8,049 nt of DNA from PHAA01 sp964584415 (GCA_964584415.1 CAZOZX010000097.1:1-8049); one strand, 5' to 3'. Positions 1 through 5,900 are shown, counted from the first letter of the stretch. The notes: generated by a model not told the origin, from the sequence alone. Numbers and translations are program-made.

Positions 1-55
1 ACCGTCCCTAATCTGTACACCTTTGGGGGCGCACCCCAAACCGTCCCTCTGCCTG
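1..55 (+). repeat. REP-like repeat, family A, with adjoining hairpin
   Basis: The 17-mer AACCGTCCCTCTGCCTG (39-55) is the first of five family A copies in the window. The fragment ACCGTCCCT also occurs at 1-9, 39 bases earlier. Between them lies a perfect 7-bp hairpin: TTTGGGG (22-28), loop GCGCA, CCCCAAA (34-40). The paired GTCCCT motifs around a small palindrome look like a REP-type doublet cut by the left edge of the window. No transposase is visible here. Confidence 0.7.
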
Positions 56-67
56 GGTTAAATATTG

Positions 68-91
68 TATAATAGAGTAAAAAGAAGGGGG
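68..91 (+). promoter_or_regulatory. -10 box and ribosome binding site of the FN3/CAO gene
   Basis: A consensus -10 TATAAT sits at 68-73 and a G-rich Shine-Dalgarno AAGGGGG at 85-91, seven bases before the ATG at 99. No convincing -35 hexamer lies 16-18 bases upstream, where the REP-like repeat sits. The repeat may therefore have replaced or weakened the -35 region, or transcription may depend on an activator. The 5' leader would be very short, roughly 20 nucleotides. Confidence 0.5.
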
Positions 92-98
92 TTCAGAT

Positions 99-1490
99 AT
101 GATTGGAAGAAAACCAGGTATGCTTATTGTCATAGTGATGATCTTTTCCCTGTTATTCGGGCCTGCCGTACCCTTGGCCCAGGCTGACACTCTGTTTAAC
201 CTGAGTGCCCCGACATCCCTTCAAGCGACCTCCACTTTTAACTCGGTGACCCTGACCTGGAATGACACATCCACCTTTGAAACCGGATTCAACATTGAAA
301 GGAAAGGACCTGGGGACAGTGATTTCGAGCAAATCGGAACCACCAGCGGTGAAACCTATACCGATACCGGTTTGACTTCCGGCACCCAGTATTCCTACCG
401 GGTCTATGCCTACAACGATTGGGACGCGACCCCTAGTTACTCCAATACGGTCCTGATCAAGACGGATTCGCTGCAGATAGTCGTGCCGCTGCTGATCTTC
501 CCGAACGCACCCTCCGACTTGACCGCGGAACCGGCTTTCATCACGGTCAGCCTGGAATGGGAGGATAATTCCGCCAATGAGACCAGTTTCATCATCGAGC
601 GCCTTGATCCCGGCGACTTATTGTATCATCAGGTGGGCACGGTGGGGGCCAATGTCACTTCATTTACCGATGATGGGCTGACGGCCGATACCCAGTATTC
701 CTACCGGGTCAAAGCCCATAATGCGGTAGGGGATTCCGGTTACAGCAATGTGGCGGCGGTCAAAACTCTGAAAGTGGAGATCATCTGGCCTCTCCTGACA
801 GCTCCAGCCGCACCTTCCAATTTAGCCACCGATAGTGTGTCCAAAAATGGCGTTGCGCTAACATGGAGCGACAACTCCAACAACGAGAGCGGCTTCCGTA
901 TAGAACGGTCGTCGGGAGGCAGCGCCTACTCCGAGATCGCCACGGTCGGTACCGACAGTGAGTCTTTTACCGACTCCGCGGTTACCGAAGGCACCACCTA
1001 TAATTATAGGGTGAGGGCTTACAACAGTTTCGGCAATTCCGCCTACTCCAACCTGCTGGCAGTGACCATACCCCAGTCCGGCACGACCCCAGGGACCCTC
1101 CTGGTCTATAAGATCAATCAAGCCAGCTACACCTGGAATGGCGTACCCCAGGCCATGGATGTCGCCCCCATAATCAGGGAGAGCCGCACTCTGCTGCCGA
1201 TCCGTTATGTGGCTGATCCTTTGGGCGCCCAGACCCTTTGGAACAGCGTGGAGAGCAAGGTTACAATTATGACCGCCACCAAGACCATCGAATTATGGGT
1301 GAATAACAACACGGCCAGGATCAACGGGGTAGCGGTATTGATCGATCCGGCCAATCCCAATGTCATGCCGGTGATCATCCCGCCGGGCCGGACCATGATG
1401 CCGCTCTCGTTTATCGCCAACAACCTGGATTGCGATGTGGTATGGAATTCCGCCGATTCTTCGGTGACTGTCAGTTTTCCTAAGTCCTGA
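99..1490 (+). CDS. Secreted protein with three fibronectin type III domains and a copper amine oxidase N-terminal-like domain
   Basis: The 463-residue product starts with a Sec signal peptide: R4/K5, hydrophobic core about 8-26, and a probable signal peptidase I site after AQA (27-29). Three FN3 domains follow at about 37-123, 137-224 and 237-324, each with the pattern APxxL, LTW or LEW, GFxIER or SFIIER, and YSYRV. The C-terminal part (about 335-460) has the two hallmark repeats of the CAO N-terminal-like fold (PF07833 type), SRTLLPIRYVADPLG and GRTMMPLSFIANNL, each followed by VxWN and a VTI/VTV strand. Despite the Pfam name this is not an oxidase; it is a small non-catalytic module of exported Clostridia and Bacilli proteins. 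No sortase motif, SLH domain or C-terminal membrane helix is visible, so the protein is either free or held non-covalently. A wall-associated or adhesive role is inference. It appears monocistronic. FN3 domains 1 and 2 share a 21-bp identical stretch. Confidence 0.9.
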   Translation: MIGRKPGMLIVIVMIFSLLFGPAVPLAQADTLFNLSAPTSLQATSTFNSVTLTWNDTSTFETGFNIERKGPGDSDFEQIGTTSGETYTDTGLTSGTQYSYRVYAYNDWDATPSYSNTVLIKTDSLQIVVPLLIFPNAPSDLTAEPAFITVSLEWEDNSANETSFIIERLDPGDLLYHQVGTVGANVTSFTDDGLTADTQYSYRVKAHNAVGDSGYSNVAAVKTLKVEIIWPLLTAPAAPSNLATDSVSKNGVALTWSDNSNNESGFRIERSSGGSAYSEIATVGTDSESFTDSAVTEGTTYNYRVRAYNSFGNSAYSNLLAVTIPQSGTTPGTLLVYKINQASYTWNGVPQAMDVAPIIRESRTLLPIRYVADPLGAQTLWNSVESKVTIMTATKTIELWVNNNTARINGVAVLIDPANPNVMPVIIPPGRTMMPLSFIANNLDCDVVWNSADSSVTVSFPKS

Positions 1491-1592
1491 TTTCATTGCG
1501 GGTGTCTGAGGATGGAACAAAATATTTGAGGCTTATCAGGCTATCTATGGTCCGTTTTATGCGTCTGATGCAGAGATAAAGCCAATATAGTT

Positions 1593-1646
1593 AAACAGCC
1601 CTCTCCGGCTGGACTTTAGTCAGTTCCGTCGGAGAGGGTTTCTGTT
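1593..1646 (+). terminator. Probable intrinsic terminator after the FN3/CAO gene
   Basis: CCCTCTCCG (1599-1607) pairs perfectly with CGGAGAGGG (1630-1638). After a TTT bulge, AACAG (1594-1598) pairs with CTGTT (1642-1646). The loop contains a smaller imperfect CTGGACT/AGTCAG stem. The 3' side runs into a U-rich but interrupted tail. It lies about 100 bases after the stop codon. The stretch 1491-1592 between them shows no gene. Confidence 0.65.
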
Positions 1647-1651
1647 ATATG

Positions 1652-1672
1652 TGTTATATGGGGACGTTGTTA
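1652..1672 (-). repeat. REP-like repeat, family B, copy 1 (inverted)
   Basis: TGTTATATGGGGACGTTGTT plus a final A is the exact reverse complement of the copy at 7432-7452 and differs by one base from the copy at 7265-7285. It lies immediately 5' of a family A copy. The GGGACG of one can pair with the CGTCCC of the other, forming a REPIN-like hairpin across 1661-1696. Confidence 0.75.
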
Positions 1673-1678
1673 GGTTAA

Positions 1679-1705
1679 CAGGCAACAGAACCGTCCCTCT
1701 GCCTG
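1679..1705 (+). repeat. REP-like repeat, family A, copy 2
   Basis: The 24 bases at 1681-1704 are identical to 2247-2270. The element is bounded by CAGGCA (1679-1684) and TGCCTG (1700-1705), a 6-bp inverted repeat around the core ACAGAACCGTCCCTC, so the transcript can fold. With the facing family B copy at 1652-1672 it makes a two-part repeat in the spacer before the membrane protein gene. Confidence 0.8.
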
Positions 1706-1728
1706 CAGTTTCTCCCCGGTCAACACGC

Positions 1729-1757
1729 TTGTATTCCCACGGCAATGAGCGTATATT
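1729..1757 (+). promoter_or_regulatory. Promoter of the four-helix membrane protein gene
   Basis: TTGTAT (1729-1734) and TATATT (1752-1757) are separated by 17 bases, giving a reasonable sigma-A-type promoter 45 bases before the start codon at 1802. The Shine-Dalgarno AGGAG is at 1788-1792, nine bases before the ATG. No operator-like palindrome was seen here. Confidence 0.5.
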
Positions 1758-1801
1758 CAAATTAGGATATATTCCGGCGACATCGAGAGGAGTGATCGGT
1801 T

Positions 1802-2182
1802 ATGGCCAGGAACGTAAGCAACTTTGTTTACTGGACACCAAGGATATTATCAATCCTGTTTATTTGCTTTTTGGCCCTGTTTTCCCTGGATGTGATCGAA
1901 CCCGGACTAAGTACTGGCCAGATCGTGATCGGATTGATCATGCATAACATACCGGTATTTGTTCTGCTGATCCTGCTGATTATCTCCTGGAACCGTGAAA
2001 TTGTCGGAGGAATCGCATTTATCCTGGCAGGTCTGCTCTATAGCGGATGGACGATTGTCAGAGTATTAACTTCCGATATGCCCTGGTATCTCAGCCTATC
2101 CTGGAGTTTAACAATCGCCGGGCCAGCCTTCTTCATCGGGATATTATTCCTGATCAACTGGTTTAACAAGAAGAAAGCTTAA
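1802..2182 (+). CDS. Small four-helix integral membrane protein (DUF7670-like)
   Basis: The 126-residue protein is almost entirely hydrophobic, with four predicted membrane helices at about 10-30, 43-64, 68-89 and 97-121 and a lysine-rich end (NKKKA). The pattern PRILSILFICFLALFSLDV, then IGLIMHNIPVF, then ISWNREIVGGIAFILAGLLYSG resembles a widespread family of uncharacterised bacterial and archaeal proteins I associate with DUF7670. That name is from memory and should be checked. No catalytic motif is visible, and no function can be assigned. The ATG is chosen because AGGAG lies nine bases upstream. The gene has its own promoter, is flanked on both sides by REP-like repeats, and faces the Sel1 gene tail to tail. 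Confidence 0.85.
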   Translation: MARNVSNFVYWTPRILSILFICFLALFSLDVIEPGLSTGQIVIGLIMHNIPVFVLLILLIISWNREIVGGIAFILAGLLYSGWTIVRVLTSDMPWYLSLSWSLTIAGPAFFIGILFLINWFNKKKA

Positions 2183-2246
2183 ATCGTTGAATCAAACGAG
2201 TTTGTTCTGGCTGAATGAATGGGCGAGGATGGGACGTGGAGATGCA

Positions 2247-2270
2247 GGCAACAGAACCGTCCCTCTGCCT
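2247..2270 (+). repeat. REP-like repeat, family A, copy 3
   Basis: These 24 bases are identical to 1681-1704. The copy ends four bases before the stop codon of the minus-strand Sel1 gene and fills most of the 92-base gap between two convergent genes. Flanking GCAGGCA (2244-2250) and TGCCTCCTGC (2266-2275) form an imperfect stem that could act as a bidirectional 3' end. No other terminator was found in this gap. Confidence 0.8.
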
Positions 2271-2274
2271 CCTG

Positions 2275-2904
2275 CTATTTGAACTGCTTGTGTAGGCCCC
2301 GCCAATATGCCATATGGTCGGACCAGGGATAGGGCAGCTTTTCCTTGAGCGTTTCTAACCTTGCACTGGCATCCGCAATTTGCTCCACATTCAGCAAGGC
2401 CAGAGCCTGATCTCTGAACACCTCAGCCGAACGAAAACGGATGGAGGAGCAGTGTACGGCCATATCACCCCAGACATACGCCTCAACCGGGTTCTCCGCC
2501 ACTCCCGTTCCGCTTAAGTAATAGCCTGCAAGATTGCACTGTGCTGCGGCATTCCCATGTTCCGAAGCCTTGAGCCACCATACGGTGGCTTCTTCAGCAC
2601 TGTATTCACAGGCATCATGTTTCGGGAATGCCATGGCGAAAAAATTTCCGACTCCGCACTCCGCAGAGGGGTAGCCTTTCAGAGCCGCCATCATATCATA
2701 TTTGAATGACTCTTTATAATTTCTGCGCACTCCCAAATGGTCAAAGTATGCAATGCCAAGTTCGCAGATAGCCGGCACATAACCTCTGTCGGCAAGTTTC
2801 TTTATGGTCTTGATCCCTTTTGCATAATCCCGTTCTTCCTGGCTTCCATAAAACAACGGATACAATCTGGCAAACTCCGTTTTCTCGCCTTCTGTTCCCC
2901 ACAT
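2275..2904 (-). CDS. Sel1-like repeat (TPR-type) protein
   Basis: The 209-residue soluble protein has no signal peptide or membrane helix. At least two to three Sel1-type helical repeats are recognisable: about 34-72 (ADRGYVPAICELGIAYFDH, then GVRRNYKESFKYDMMAAL), about 73-112 (partly degenerate, KGYPSAECGVGNFF) and about 113-149 (ASEHGNAAAQCNLAGYYLSG, TGVAENPVEAYVWGDMAV). Such repeats form superhelical scaffolds for protein-protein contacts; no enzyme domain is present. The C-terminal about 60 residues are helical and not clearly repeat-like. The start is supported by GAGGTG (plus-strand 2912-2917) seven bases upstream. It lies 95 bases downstream of the TIGR04076-type gene on the same strand, so co-transcription is possible but not shown. 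The partner or function is unknown. Confidence 0.85.
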   Translation of the reverse strand: MWGTEGEKTEFARLYPLFYGSQEERDYAKGIKTIKKLADRGYVPAICELGIAYFDHLGVRRNYKESFKYDMMAALKGYPSAECGVGNFFAMAFPKHDACEYSAEEATVWWLKASEHGNAAAQCNLAGYYLSGTGVAENPVEAYVWGDMAVHCSSIRFRSAEVFRDQALALLNVEQIADASARLETLKEKLPYPWSDHMAYWRGLHKQFK

Positions 2905-2999
2905 ATAGTCTCACCTCATACCCTAAACATCGTGATTTGAAGCACGGGGAAGTTCTTTTTGCTTCTTTTTGAGCGGCAGCCCCGGTTTCATATGAATAT

Positions 3000-3341
3000 T
3001 CATTCTCTACGATCCTCCAACAATCCGGGCGTTGCTGTCTCGTCCAAGGTCTCGATCAGAAAGCTGACCGGGCGAAAACCATCATTGCAGGAGATCATGG
3101 CGGACCGCTTGTTTTTCATCCAGCCGTCATAAAAGTCCTCGCCGCCGTGGGCCAGGGTCATTACAAAAGCGGACATACTGTCCCATGCACTGTCGCACAT
3201 GCCCTCCGGCTTTGCCCAGCCGTTGGCGATAAATATTTGCCCCACCGTCATATTACAGGCATGGCTGATGGGATTTTCATATTTATCAATCAAGTCCTGA
3301 TAGTGAGCCATTTTCATAACCGTAATTCTAATCTTTTTCAT
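3000..3341 (-). CDS. TIGR04076 family protein
   Basis: The 113-residue protein resembles the TIGR04076 family of small uncharacterised proteins. It opens with a beta strand, MKKIRITVMK. It then shows the family pattern of cysteines and motifs: C29 before the GQIFIANG segment, P45-E-G-M-C49 followed by SAW, a glycine pair in AHGGEDF, and C85-N-D-G-F-R-P-V-SF near the end. The conserved cysteines could bind metal or be redox-active, but that is inference. The frame is open seven codons further to a TTG at 3362. I prefer the ATG at 3341 because the family begins there and purine-rich GGGGAGAAAAGG lies just upstream. It follows the cupin gene by 36 bases on the same strand, suggesting a two-gene operon. 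Confidence 0.8.
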   Translation of the reverse strand: MKKIRITVMKMAHYQDLIDKYENPISHACNMTVGQIFIANGWAKPEGMCDSAWDSMSAFVMTLAHGGEDFYDGWMKNKRSAMISCNDGFRPVSFLIETLDETATPGLLEDRRE

Positions 3342-3377
3342 AAAACCTTTTCTCCCCGCCAATCGATGGAATTCGAT

Positions 3378-3686
3378 TTAGAGGTCATATTCATGTTTAA
3401 CCACGAACAGCTCTAAAGGTTCGCCGCCTCTATTGCCTAATTCCGTATTAACCCCTTTAGGGATATTGACCAACTGGCCGACCCTAAAGGTTTTAGCCGC
3501 ATTATTCTCGACGGCCACGCTTAATTCTCCCCGAATAATCAGCGCATATACGATGGCATCGGTGGGGTGCTGCGGAAACACTTTGCCGGGCGGAACAACC
3601 ACATGATTCATAAGCAGCCTGGCGTCCTTGAAAATATTCTCAAAAATCTCCTGGTCCGTTATGGTATACTGATAAACCTTTTCCAT
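3378..3686 (-). CDS. Small single-domain cupin protein
   Basis: The 102-residue protein fits one cupin barrel: PPGKVFPQHPTDAIVYALIIRGEL (about 32-55) is motif 1, and VGQLVNIPKGVNTELGN (about 69-85) is the start of motif 2. Canonical cupins bind metal with two histidines and a glutamate in motif 1 and a histidine in motif 2. Here motif 1 keeps only H40 and the motif 2 position is N79, so the usual metal site seems incomplete. A binding or sensing role is then as likely as catalysis. The start has an ideal AGGAGG (plus-strand 3694-3699) seven bases upstream. It is the first gene of the probable cupin/TIGR04076 operon. No convincing promoter was found in the 3687-3800 stretch. Confidence 0.85.
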   Translation of the reverse strand: MEKVYQYTITDQEIFENIFKDARLLMNHVVVPPGKVFPQHPTDAIVYALIIRGELSVAVENNAAKTFRVGQLVNIPKGVNTELGNRGGEPLELFVVKHEYDL

Positions 3687-3868
3687 ATTATCGCCTCCTG
3701 GTCGATTGAATTGTCATTAAAACGGGAGTAACAGTAGTCGCCGGGAATCACATTCCTCTTTCCATTTTCACAACTATTCGGCGAAATTTACCCTAATCCT
3801 GCAAAATGTTACGCAATGCCTTCGGGGATAAAAAGACTCTTAGGCAATTCCTAATAGTTCAAGATGGA

Positions 3869-3918
3869 CTGCGATAGGAGAACTTGTAAGGTATTCTTAC
3901 AAGTTCGACTGGACGCAG
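3869..3918. repeat. Long perfect inverted repeat (11-bp stem) in the 3687-4019 spacer
   Basis: GAACTTGTAAG (3880-3890) and CTTACAAGTTC (3896-3906) form a perfect 11-bp stem with a GTATT loop. Outside it, CTGCG (3869-3873) pairs with CGCAG (3914-3918) across an internal loop of 6 and 7 bases. No T-run follows on either strand, so it is not a standard terminator. The rest of 3687-3868 shows only two weak hairpins, GGAAT/ATTCC (3744-3756) and TTAGG/CCTAA (3840-3854), and no gene. Confidence 0.7.
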
Positions 3919-3960
3919 CGAAAAATAAAGGAAATGATAAGAAAAAGCTCCAGAGTTGAT

Positions 3961-4014
3961 CGTTTTAGAAAACGGCAAACTGGGTTATAATCTAGTTATA
4001 ACATATGGAGGTGA
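3961..4014 (+). promoter_or_regulatory. Promoter and likely autoregulatory operators of the toxin-antitoxin operon
   Basis: The -10 is TATAAT (3986-3991). The -35 position carries TTTTAG or an equivalent, weak in sequence. Two palindromes cover it: CGTTTT-AG-AAAACG (3961-3974) over the -35 region, and GTTATAA-TCTAG-TTATAAC (3984-4002) overlapping the -10. Antitoxins of this type normally repress their own promoter, so these are the best operator candidates. The Shine-Dalgarno GGAGGTGA is at 4007-4014, five bases before the ATG at 4020. Confidence 0.65.
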
Positions 4015-4019
4015 GCAAA

Positions 4020-4244
4020 ATGACCACCCTGAAAATACGAAAAGTTGGTAATAGTCTGGGTATTATCCTTCCCAAGGAGATTATTGATCGGCTTTTTTTG
4101 CAGGAGAATGATCTGGTGCAAATGATTGAGGAGCCTGATGGACTGCGACTGACACCTTATGATGCCGAATTTGCCGAATGGGCAGAGGCATTTCGTAAGA
4201 CCAACACCAAATACGGCAATGTACTGAGAGAATTGGCCAAATGA
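4020..4244 (+). CDS. AbrB/MazE-type antitoxin of a Doc toxin-antitoxin pair
   Basis: The 74-residue protein has an N-terminal SpoVT/AbrB-like swapped-hairpin DNA-binding domain (about 3-48), with the hallmark LKIRKVGNSLGIILPKEII. An acidic, helical tail (about 50-74, DAEFAEWAEAFRKTNTKYGN) would wrap the toxin. It is expected to neutralise the Doc protein and, alone or with it, repress the operon. The upstream ATG at 4005 is rejected as start because GGAGGTGA at 4007-4014 would then lie inside the gene; that site is correctly placed for the ATG at 4020. The stop overlaps the toxin start in ATGA (4241-4244), a standard arrangement for translational coupling. Phage P1 doc is paired with a Phd-fold antitoxin; the AbrB-fold pairing seen here is a common variant in Firmicutes. 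Confidence 0.9.
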   Translation: MTTLKIRKVGNSLGIILPKEIIDRLFLQENDLVQMIEEPDGLRLTPYDAEFAEWAEAFRKTNTKYGNVLRELAK

Positions 4245-4639
4245 GTGACATTAAGTTTTTAAGCCAGGAGGTCATTCTTTATTTTCACCACCTGCTTATT
4301 CAGAGATATGGAGGCAGTACCGGGCTAAGGGACAAAAATTTACTGGAGTCTGCCCTGGCGCAGGCCCACCAGACTATGGATGGGCAATACCTGCATCGGG
4401 ACATTATTGAAATGGCAGCCGCATATGGATTTCACCTGTGCCAAAATCATCCCTTTGTTGACGGCAATAAACGCGTTGCATTGGTGGCAATGGATACCTT
4501 CTTACAGCTCAACGGCCTGGAGCTTCTAGCAGGGGAAAAGGAAACCTACGTAATAATGTTGCGGCTGGCAGCCGGCGAATTAACGAAAAAGGAATTGACT
4601 CAATGGCTGAAAGAACACGTGGCGTTTCAGCCAATATAG
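4241..4639 (+). CDS. doc: Doc family (Fic fold) toxin, death-on-curing type
   Basis: The 132-residue protein has the Doc-type Fic motif H70-P-F-V-D-G-N-K-R78, preceded by the helix IIEMAAAYGFHLCQN and followed by ALVAMDTFLQLNG. Classic Fic AMP-transferases end the motif in GNGR. The NKR form is characteristic of Doc, which in phage P1 phosphorylates elongation factor EF-Tu and stops translation. Length is close to P1 Doc (126 residues) and all motif residues are intact, so the toxin is probably active. The upstream half contains GLRDKNLLESALAQ, also typical of Doc. Translation is coupled to the antitoxin by the 4-base overlap. The last 13 bases overlap the convergent DUF1653 gene, so the 3' ends of the two transcripts are complementary. 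Confidence 0.92.
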   Translation: MSDIKFLSQEVILYFHHLLIQRYGGSTGLRDKNLLESALAQAHQTMDGQYLHRDIIEMAAAYGFHLCQNHPFVDGNKRVALVAMDTFLQLNGLELLAGEKETYVIMLRLAAGELTKKELTQWLKEHVAFQPI

Positions 4640-4893
4640 GTGAACCGCCTATAAATCATGCCGTCGCGGTGAACCTCCTCGTTCCACATGGAGGCGGGAC
4701 GAACCCACACTCCGCGTTCCCCATAAAGTGCGCGATAGACAACCATTGGTTCCATAGTCTCGGAATGTAGAGCGATGCATAGCACTTCATACTCCTGGCC
4801 CTTGAAGTGGCGATAGCGGCCGGGCTTTATATCCTCCGTCCAATTATTTGAGTCCAAAGCCATCCCTCCGAACGCTTTTTGTATAATCAGCAT
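4627..4893 (-). CDS. DUF1653 domain protein
   Basis: The 88-residue protein is nearly all one DUF1653 domain (about 20-88): PGRYRHFKGQEYEVLCIALHSETMEPMVVYRALYG, then VWVRPASMWNEEV, then FTYIG. Family members are small, mostly beta-strand, uncharacterised proteins found alone or fused to other domains; no activity is established that I know of. The ATG at 4893 is chosen because GAAGGA (plus-strand 4903-4908) lies nine bases upstream and because it overlaps the stop of the preceding CpXC gene as TGATG, implying coupling. A later ATG at 4863 has GGAGGG directly against it, too close to serve, and a GTG at 4896 is possible. Its 3' end overlaps the Doc toxin gene tail to tail. Confidence 0.88.
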   Translation of the reverse strand: MLIIQKAFGGMALDSNNWTEDIKPGRYRHFKGQEYEVLCIALHSETMEPMVVYRALYGERGVWVRPASMWNEEVHRDGMIYRRFTYIG

Positions 4894-5534
4894 CACAAAT
4901 AATCCTTCAGCAATTCCATTATATATTCATCGTTTACATAAATACATTGGCGCTTGTCACGCCCCAACAGGTCCAGTTCCTGCAAACCCTGGTACACCTG
5001 CAAATAAGCAGCATAGCCTATGCTTATGATCTCGGACGTACCATCAAGGTACTTGCCCTGAAAGACTATGGTGTCCTCTTCAAACAGCAAAAAAACGATA
5101 TCTTGAATGGAGCTGCTGCGATTCAGGGATTCGTTTTGACCGAGATTCATTTTCAACAATTGGACGGCAATATCATTCAGTCCGCTGTCAAAAAGCTTGA
5201 TCTTTTCCACGAGGTCCGGGAGCCGGTTGGTATAGCGAAGAGTGTATTCCCCGAGATGAGAGAAGAGCCGGGATGATTCCTGGACTTCCTCCAGATCGGC
5301 ATGTTCGGTAACATAGTTTATGATGAACTGTTTTTTCATATCGTGATACATGAAGGATTGATTTATGACTATGGTTTTCCCGCACTCCCCGCAAACCGTG
5401 CTGTTTATCGTCCCTGACAGTACGGCATCCTTAAGCTCCGGATTTTCGTCAACATTTATAGAGTCGTAAACAGTGATGGTCAGTTGATTGCTGCAGTTCG
5501 GACAATCGTATTGGTTGCGGTTGATAATACTCAA
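4893..5534 (-). CDS. CpXC domain protein (putative zinc-binding)
   Basis: The 213-residue soluble protein begins with a CpXC-type domain: C11-P-N-C14 and C48-G-E-C51 form a probable four-cysteine zinc site, followed by the family's conserved FMYHDMKKQFII stretch (61-72). The middle and C-terminal parts (about 75-213) are mixed helix/strand with no recognised domain. CpXC proteins are uncharacterised; zinc binding is predicted from the cysteines. The start is TTG: no ATG occurs before residue 62, which lies beyond the cysteines, and GAGGGAGGA (plus-strand 5539-5547) sits four bases upstream of the TTG. It is the first gene of a two-gene unit with DUF1653, with a promoter candidate at 5613-5641. 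Confidence 0.85.
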   Translation of the reverse strand: MSIINRNQYDCPNCSNQLTITVYDSINVDENPELKDAVLSGTINSTVCGECGKTIVINQSFMYHDMKKQFIINYVTEHADLEEVQESSRLFSHLGEYTLRYTNRLPDLVEKIKLFDSGLNDIAVQLLKMNLGQNESLNRSSSIQDIVFLLFEEDTIVFQGKYLDGTSEIISIGYAAYLQVYQGLQELDLLGRDKRQCIYVNDEYIMELLKDYL

Positions 5535-5590
5535 GGTGTCCTCCCTCTGGTTAGTCTGCAGATGCAGGTTCTCGGGCGAAGTTACTGATG

Positions 5591-5677
5591 GTTCATTACC
5601 GATCTGTAACTTAGATTAAACCTTCCCCGTTATAATGTAAAATCCTGCTAGTTTATTACAGGAATACGGTAATGAAC
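5591..5677. repeat. Nested inverted repeats around the CpXC promoter
   Basis: GTTCATTACCG (5591-5601) is exactly reverse-complementary to CGGTAATGAAC (5667-5677). Within or overlapping this span are CTGTAA (5604-5609) with TTACAG (5656-5661), and CTGCTAG (5645-5651) with CTAGCAG (5691-5697). The outer arms bracket the CpXC promoter. They may be paired regulator sites or the remains of a small inserted element. No gene could be supported in 5535-5900 apart from the two promoters. Confidence 0.6.
5613..5641 (-). promoter_or_regulatory. Promoter of the CpXC-DUF1653 unit
   Basis: Read on the minus strand, TTTACA (5641-5636) and TAATCT (5618-5613) are separated by 17 bases, a good sigma-A-type promoter. 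It lies about 80 bases before the TTG start at 5534 and between the arms of an 11-bp inverted repeat. Confidence 0.55.
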
Positions 5678-5806
5678 AATAAAGATTATGCTAGCAGTGA
5701 CTCCACCAGCCCCTTCTTATCCCGCATGTTTTGCCTCAGTTTAAAGAGAATTCCGCAGCAGAATAATTGAAATACCGATTTTACGTTAACTAAAGTGAAT
5801 GAATCA

Positions 5807-5868
5807 TTGATTTATGTTAATAATATATTATATAATTGTTACACTTTCCTGCGGCAGATGTCACATCT
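5807..5868 (+). promoter_or_regulatory. Promoter and palindromic operator candidate of the HTH-ATPase-DUF4325 gene
   Basis: TTGATT (5807-5812) and TATAAT (5831-5836) are 18 bases apart, the best promoter in the window. Just after the expected start of transcription lies a perfect odd palindrome, AGATGT-C-ACATCT (5856-5868). Another, AATGA-A-TCATT (5798-5808), overlaps the -35. As the encoded protein carries its own HTH, autoregulation is plausible. The Shine-Dalgarno AGGAGA is at 5888-5893. Confidence 0.65.
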
Positions 5869-5900
5869 AACAAAATACTATGTTAATAGGAGAATCTAAG

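Noticed and set aside
858..1520. Several minus-strand open frames opposite the FN3/CAO gene
   Set aside because: The plus-strand gene has a signal peptide, recognisable domains and a ribosome binding site. The opposite frames have none of these and are compositional shadows.
1651..1947. Open frame of 98 codons on the plus strand
   Set aside because: It starts inside the family B repeat, covers the promoter region and then overlaps the membrane protein gene in another frame. It has no ribosome binding site.
2941..2985. Terminator between the TIGR04076-type and Sel1 genes
   Set aside because: Only CGGGG/CCCCG can pair, across about 30 bases with A/T-rich runs inside the loop. This is too weak to call.
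5672..5770. Short 32-codon frame MNNKDYASSDS... in the 5535-5900 spacer
   Set aside because: Composition is unremarkable, the upstream AGGA is weakly placed, and its start lies inside an inverted-repeat arm. Nothing supports expression.
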